Below are positions 6,456-9,718 of a stretch of 9,718 nucleotides of DNA, piece by piece. Source of the DNA: Pseudomonadota bacterium (lineage in GTDB: Bacteria > Pseudomonadota > Gammaproteobacteria > Enterobacterales > Enterobacteriaceae). The DNA lies in NCBI GenBank assembly GCA_023425455.1, contig JAFACP010000424.1:1-9718 (forward strand), given 5' to 3'. The notes beneath the pieces are model-generated. The model saw only the letters and a program-made list of their open reading frames with translations, was not told the origin of the DNA and ran no database searches. How positions within the stretch are numbered: the stretch's first letter is position 1; each line of letters begins with the position of its first letter. The position numbers and the translations under genes were made by a program.

Positions 6456-6529
6456 TTTACACACTCTGTGATGCGAAGATGGGCGCAGACTCACCGCAAC
6501 CCAGACTGTGCGGTCCTCAGGAGACCTGC

Positions 6530-8185
6530 ATGAGCCTCTGGCACCAAAACTACGATCCGGCCGGAAATATCTGGCTGTCGAGTCTGATCGCATCGCTGCC
6601 GATCCTGTTCTTCTTTTTCGCGCTGATTAAGCTCAAGCTGAAGGGCTACCTCGCCGCGACCTACACCGTCGCCATTGCGCTGCTGGTGGCGCTATTCTTC
6701 TACAAAATGCCGGTCGATCGCGCGCTGGCCTCGGTGGTGTATGGTTTCTTCTACGGGCTGTGGCCGATTGCGTGGATCATCATCGCAGCGGTCTTTGTCT
6801 ATAAAATCTCGGTGAAAACCGGGCAGTTCGACATTATCCGCTCATCGATCCTCTCCATCACCCCGGACCAGCGCCTGCAGATGCTGATTGTCGGCTTCTC
6901 CTTCGGCGCCTTTCTCGAAGGGGCGGCCGGCTTCGGCGCGCCGGTGGCGATCACCGCGGCGTTACTGGTGGGGCTGGGCTTTAATCCGCTGTACGCCGCA
7001 GGCCTGTGCCTGATTGTCAATACCGCGCCGGTGGCCTTTGGCGCAATGGGGATCCCGATTCTGGTTGCCGGTCAGGTCACCGGGCTGGACAGCTTTGAAA
7101 TCGGCCAGATGGTTGGCCGCCAGCTGCCGTTCCTGACCATTATCGTGCTGTTCTGGATCATGGCGATCATGGACGGCTGGCGCGGCATTAAAGAGACCTG
7201 GCCTGCGGTGATGGTGGCGGGCGGTTCCTTCGCCATTGCCCAGTATCTCAGCTCTAACTTCCTTGGCCCGGAGCTGCCGGACATTATCTCGTCGCTGGTT
7301 TCGCTGGTGTGCCTGACGCTGTTCCTGAAGCGCTGGCAGCCGGTGCGTATCTTCCGTTTTGCCGATATGGGCGCCGCGCAGGTCGATCAGACGCTGGCGC
7401 GCACGGGCTATACCGTCGGCCAGGTGATCCGCGCCTGGTCACCGTTCCTGTTCCTGACGGCAACGGTGACGCTGTGGAGCGTTCCGCCGTTTAAGGCACT
7501 GTTCGCGCCGGGCGGCGCGCTGTACGACATGGTGATCAACGTCTCCGTGCCGTTCCTCGACAAACTGGTAGCCCGTATGCCGCCGGTGGTCCATGACGCC
7601 ACGCCGTATGCAGCCGTGTACAAGTTCGACTGGTTCTCGGCCACCGGCACGGCTATCCTGTTTGCCGCCATTCTGTCCGTCGTCTGGCTGCGTATGAAGC
7701 CAGCGGCGGCGGTACAGACGTTTGCCAGCACCATCAAAGAGCTGGCGCTGCCGATTTATTCCATTGGGATGGTGCTGGCGTTCGCCTTTATCTCGAACTA
7801 TTCCGGCCTCTCTTCAACTCTGGCCCTGGCGCTGGCGCATACCAGCCACGCGTTCACCTTCTTCTCGCCGTTCCTTGGCTGGCTGGGGGTGTTCCTGACC
7901 GGATCGGATACCTCATCTAACGCCCTGTTTGCCGCCCTGCAGGCGACGGCGGCCCAGCAGATTGGCGTGTCCGATGTCCTGCTGGTCGCGGCCAACACCA
8001 CCGGCGGCGTCACCGGCAAAATGATCTCTCCGCAATCTATCGCCATTGCCTGTGCGGCGGTGGGACTGGTGGGAAAAGAGTCAGATCTGTTCCGCTTTAC
8101 CGTTAAACACAGCCTGATATTTACCTGCATGGTCGGGGTAATCACTACCCTGCAGGCGTATGTCTTAACCTGGATGATCCCATGA
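6530..8185 (+). CDS. lldP: L-lactate permease (LldP)
   Basis: LldP imports L-lactate (also D-lactate and glycolate) with protons across the inner membrane. The protein has 551 residues, as in E. coli, and belongs to the LctP lactate permease family. Hydrophobic segments run along its whole length, consistent with 12 or more helices. The conserved stretch [12 protein letters not shown] begins at residue 130. Near the C-terminus are the conserved [12 protein letters not shown] and [14 protein letters not shown] stretches. The ATG at 6530 has a strong ribosome site (AGGAG, 6519-6523) and gives [15 protein letters not shown], in line with the family; an in-frame ATG at 6479 adds 17 unrelated residues and is rejected. 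It is first in lldPRD and overlaps lldR by four bases. Control is likely by LldR and ArcA. Confidence 0.98.
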   Translation: MSLWHQNYDPAGNIWLSSLIASLPILFFFFALIKLKLKGYLAATYTVAIALLVALFFYKMPVDRALASVVYGFFYGLWPIAWIIIAAVFVYKISVKTGQFDIIRSSILSITPDQRLQMLIVGFSFGAFLEGAAGFGAPVAITAALLVGLGFNPLYAAGLCLIVNTAPVAFGAMGIPILVAGQVTGLDSFEIGQMVGRQLPFLTIIVLFWIMAIMDGWRGIKETWPAVMVAGGSFAIAQYLSSNFLGPELPDIISSLVSLVCLTLFLKRWQPVRIFRFADMGAAQVDQTLARTGYTVGQVIRAWSPFLFLTATVTLWSVPPFKALFAPGGALYDMVINVSVPFLDKLVARMPPVVHDATPYAAVYKFDWFSATGTAILFAAILSVVWLRMKPAAAVQTFASTIKELALPIYSIGMVLAFAFISNYSGLSSTLALALAHTSHAFTFFSPFLGWLGVFLTGSDTSSNALFAALQATAAQQIGVSDVLLVAANTTGGVTGKMISPQSIAIACAAVGLVGKESDLFRFTVKHSLIFTCMVGVITTLQAYVLTWMIP

Positions 8186-8955
8186 TAGTGATGCCCAGAC
8201 GTCTTGCCGATGAGGTCGCCTCGCGGATCAAGGCGCTGATTGAAGAACAGCAGCTGGAGGCGGGCATGAAATTGCCCGCCGAGCGCCAGCTCGCCGCCCT
8301 GCTGGGCGTGTCGCGCAATTCGCTGCGTGAAGCGCTGGCGACACTGATTAACGAAGGGGTGCTGCTGAGCCGTCGCGGCGGCGGCACCTTTGTGCGCTGG
8401 CAGCACGATGACTGGTCTGAGCAAAACATCGTGCAGCCGCTCAAAACGCTGATGGAGAACGACCCGGACTACAGCTTCGATATTCTTGAGGCGCGCCACG
8501 CCATCGAAACCAGTACCGCCTGGCACGCGGCGATGCGGGCCACCGGGGCCGATAAAGAGAAGCTCAAAGCCTGCTTTGAGGCGACGCAAAGCAGCGATCC
8601 GGACATCGCCTCACAGGCGGACGTGCGTTTTCATCTGGCGATTGCCGAAGCCTCGCACAACGTTGTGCTATTGCAGACCATGCGCGGCTTCTTTGATCTG
8701 CTGCAATCTTCCGTCAAGCAGAGCCGCCAGCGGATGTATCTGGTGCCGCCGGTTTTCGCCCGGCTCACCGAGCAGCACGAAGCGGTGCTTAAGGCCATTC
8801 TTGCGGGCGACGCCGACGCCGCCCGCAAGGCGATGATGGCGCATCTGGGCTTCGTCCACACTACCATTAAACGATTCGATGAAGATCAGGCCCGACAGGC
8901 GCGAATTACCCGTCTGCCTGGCGACAACGATATTTCCAGGGAGAACAACGCATGA
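8182..8955 (+). CDS. lldR: L-lactate-responsive transcriptional regulator (LldR)
   Basis: LldR is a GntR-family, FadR-subgroup regulator that represses lldPRD without L-lactate and favours expression when it is bound. The 257-residue protein has an N-terminal winged helix-turn-helix (about 6-74, with [20 protein letters not shown] as the recognition region and RRGGGTF as the wing). A C-terminal FCD effector domain follows. Its likely metal/effector ligands are visible: Asp147, His151, His199 and His221. The ATG overlaps the lldP stop as ATGA and the stop overlaps the lldD start in the same way, so the three genes are translationally coupled. The two ATTGG-N5-CCAAT sites upstream of lldP are its expected targets. 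Confidence 0.97.
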   Translation: MIVMPRRLADEVASRIKALIEEQQLEAGMKLPAERQLAALLGVSRNSLREALATLINEGVLLSRRGGGTFVRWQHDDWSEQNIVQPLKTLMENDPDYSFDILEARHAIETSTAWHAAMRATGADKEKLKACFEATQSSDPDIASQADVRFHLAIAEASHNVVLLQTMRGFFDLLQSSVKQSRQRMYLVPPVFARLTEQHEAVLKAILAGDADAARKAMMAHLGFVHTTIKRFDEDQARQARITRLPGDNDISRENNA

Positions 8956-9718
8956 TTATTTCAGCAGCCAGTGACTATCGCGCAGCGGCGCAGCGCATTC
9001 TGCCGCCGTTCCTGTTCCACTACATCGATGGCGGGGCTTACGCTGAACACACCCTGCGCCACAATGTGGAAGATCTGTCAGACGTGGCGCTGCGTCAGCG
9101 CGTGCTGAAAAATATGTCCGACCTGAGCCTTGAGACCACGCTGTTTAACGAAACGCTTTCGATGCCGGTGGCGCTTGCACCTGTCGGCCTGTGCGGGATG
9201 TACGCCCGTCGCGGTGAGGTGCAGGCCGCCAGCGCGGCTGACGCCAAAGGTATTCCGTTTACCCTTTCGACCGTTTCCGTCTGCCCGATTGAAGAAGTCG
9301 CGCCTGCCATCAAACGTCCAATGTGGTTCCAGCTGTATGTTCTGCGCGACCGCGGCTTTATGCGTAACGCGCTGGAGCGGGCCAAAGCCGCGGGCTGTTC
9401 CACGCTGGTCTTTACCGTCGATATGCCCACGCCAGGGGCGCGCTACCGTGATGCCCACTCCGGCATGAGCGGCCCGAACGCCGCGATGCGTCGTTACTGG
9501 CAGGCGGTGACACACCCGCAGTGGGCGTGGGACGTAGGATTAAACGGCCGGCCGCACGATCTGGGTAATATCTCAGCCTATCTTGGCAAGCCAACCGGGC
9601 TGGAGGATTACATCGGCTGGCTGGCGAATAACTTTGATCCCTCCATTAGCTGGAAAGACCTGGAGTGGATCCGCGAGTTCTGGGACGGGCCAATGGTGAT
9701 CAAGGGGATCCTTGATCC
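8952..9718 (+). CDS. lldD: FMN-dependent L-lactate dehydrogenase (LldD), N-terminal 255 residues
   Basis: LldD oxidises L-lactate to pyruvate at the inner membrane and passes electrons to the quinone pool. It belongs to the family of FMN-dependent alpha-hydroxy-acid oxidases. Residues known to line the active site in relatives are present: Tyr24 (HYIDGGA), Tyr129 (WFQLYV), Asp157 ([13 protein letters not shown]) and the FMN-contacting Lys251 (VIKG). The catalytic histidine and substrate arginine, near 275-278 in the 396-residue E. coli enzyme, lie beyond the right edge. The start overlaps the lldR stop by four bases and has AGGGAG (about 8939-8944) upstream. No defect is seen in the visible part. 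Confidence 0.97.
   Translation, partial: MIISAASDYRAAAQRILPPFLFHYIDGGAYAEHTLRHNVEDLSDVALRQRVLKNMSDLSLETTLFNETLSMPVALAPVGLCGMYARRGEVQAASAADAKGIPFTLSTVSVCPIEEVAPAIKRPMWFQLYVLRDRGFMRNALERAKAAGCSTLVFTVDMPTPGARYRDAHSGMSGPNAAMRRYWQAVTHPQWAWDVGLNGRPHDLGNISAYLGKPTGLEDYIGWLANNFDPSISWKDLEWIREFWDGPMVIKGILD

Noticed and set aside
6479..6529. Extended start of lldP
   Set aside because: The extra 17 residues are not family-like, and AGGAG sits just before the ATG at 6530.
7798..8589. A 263-codon minus-strand frame across the lldP-lldR junction
   Set aside because: Both lldP and lldR are intact and well matched on the plus strand, and the frame has no recognisable domains.

Overview
The window is a conserved chromosomal segment of an Enterobacteriaceae (Enterobacterales) genome, probably from the Enterobacter/Leclercia/Klebsiella side rather than Escherichia coli itself. 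The gene order is yibH-yibI / mtlA-mtlD-mtlR / yibL / lldP-lldR-lldD. Protein lengths and active-site residues agree with the E. coli K-12 proteins as I remember them. The genus is inference only. One difference from K-12 is that the small gene yibT, which I recall lying between mtlR and yibL, is absent: only 59 bases separate the two genes here.

Region 1 (1-1410, minus strand) holds yibI, a small two-helix membrane protein, and yibH, an HlyD-type membrane-fusion protein that runs off the left edge. yibH appears to carry a one-base deletion inside its second hydrophobic segment.

Region 2 (1411-2073) is the divergent control region between yibI and mtlA. It carries a helically phased series of CRP-type sites feeding mtlA. 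It also contains several inverted repeats of unknown role and a 34-codon leftward reading frame that may encode a small protein.

Region 3 (2074-5826) is the mannitol operon. MtlA is the EIICBA mannitol PTS permease, MtlD is mannitol-1-phosphate 5-dehydrogenase and MtlR is the mannitol repressor. mtlD and mtlR overlap. The mtlA-mtlD gap holds a GC-rich interspersed palindromic repeat whose G-rich strand also fits a G-quadruplex pattern.

Region 4 (5886-6292) is yibL, a small coiled-coil protein, followed by a probable intrinsic terminator.

Region 5 (6293-9718) is the L-lactate operon: the LldP permease, the LldR regulator (GntR/FadR type) and the FMN-dependent L-lactate dehydrogenase LldD, which runs off the right edge. 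The genes overlap by ATGA junctions. Two LldR-type operators 126 bp apart flank an ArcA-like box, which suggests repression by looping and by the anaerobic regulator.

I found no undescribed multi-gene system. The region is largely ordinary metabolic core. The most useful oddities are the yibH frameshift, the candidate small ORF, the repeat/G-quadruplex between mtlA and mtlD, and the spacing of the regulatory sites.
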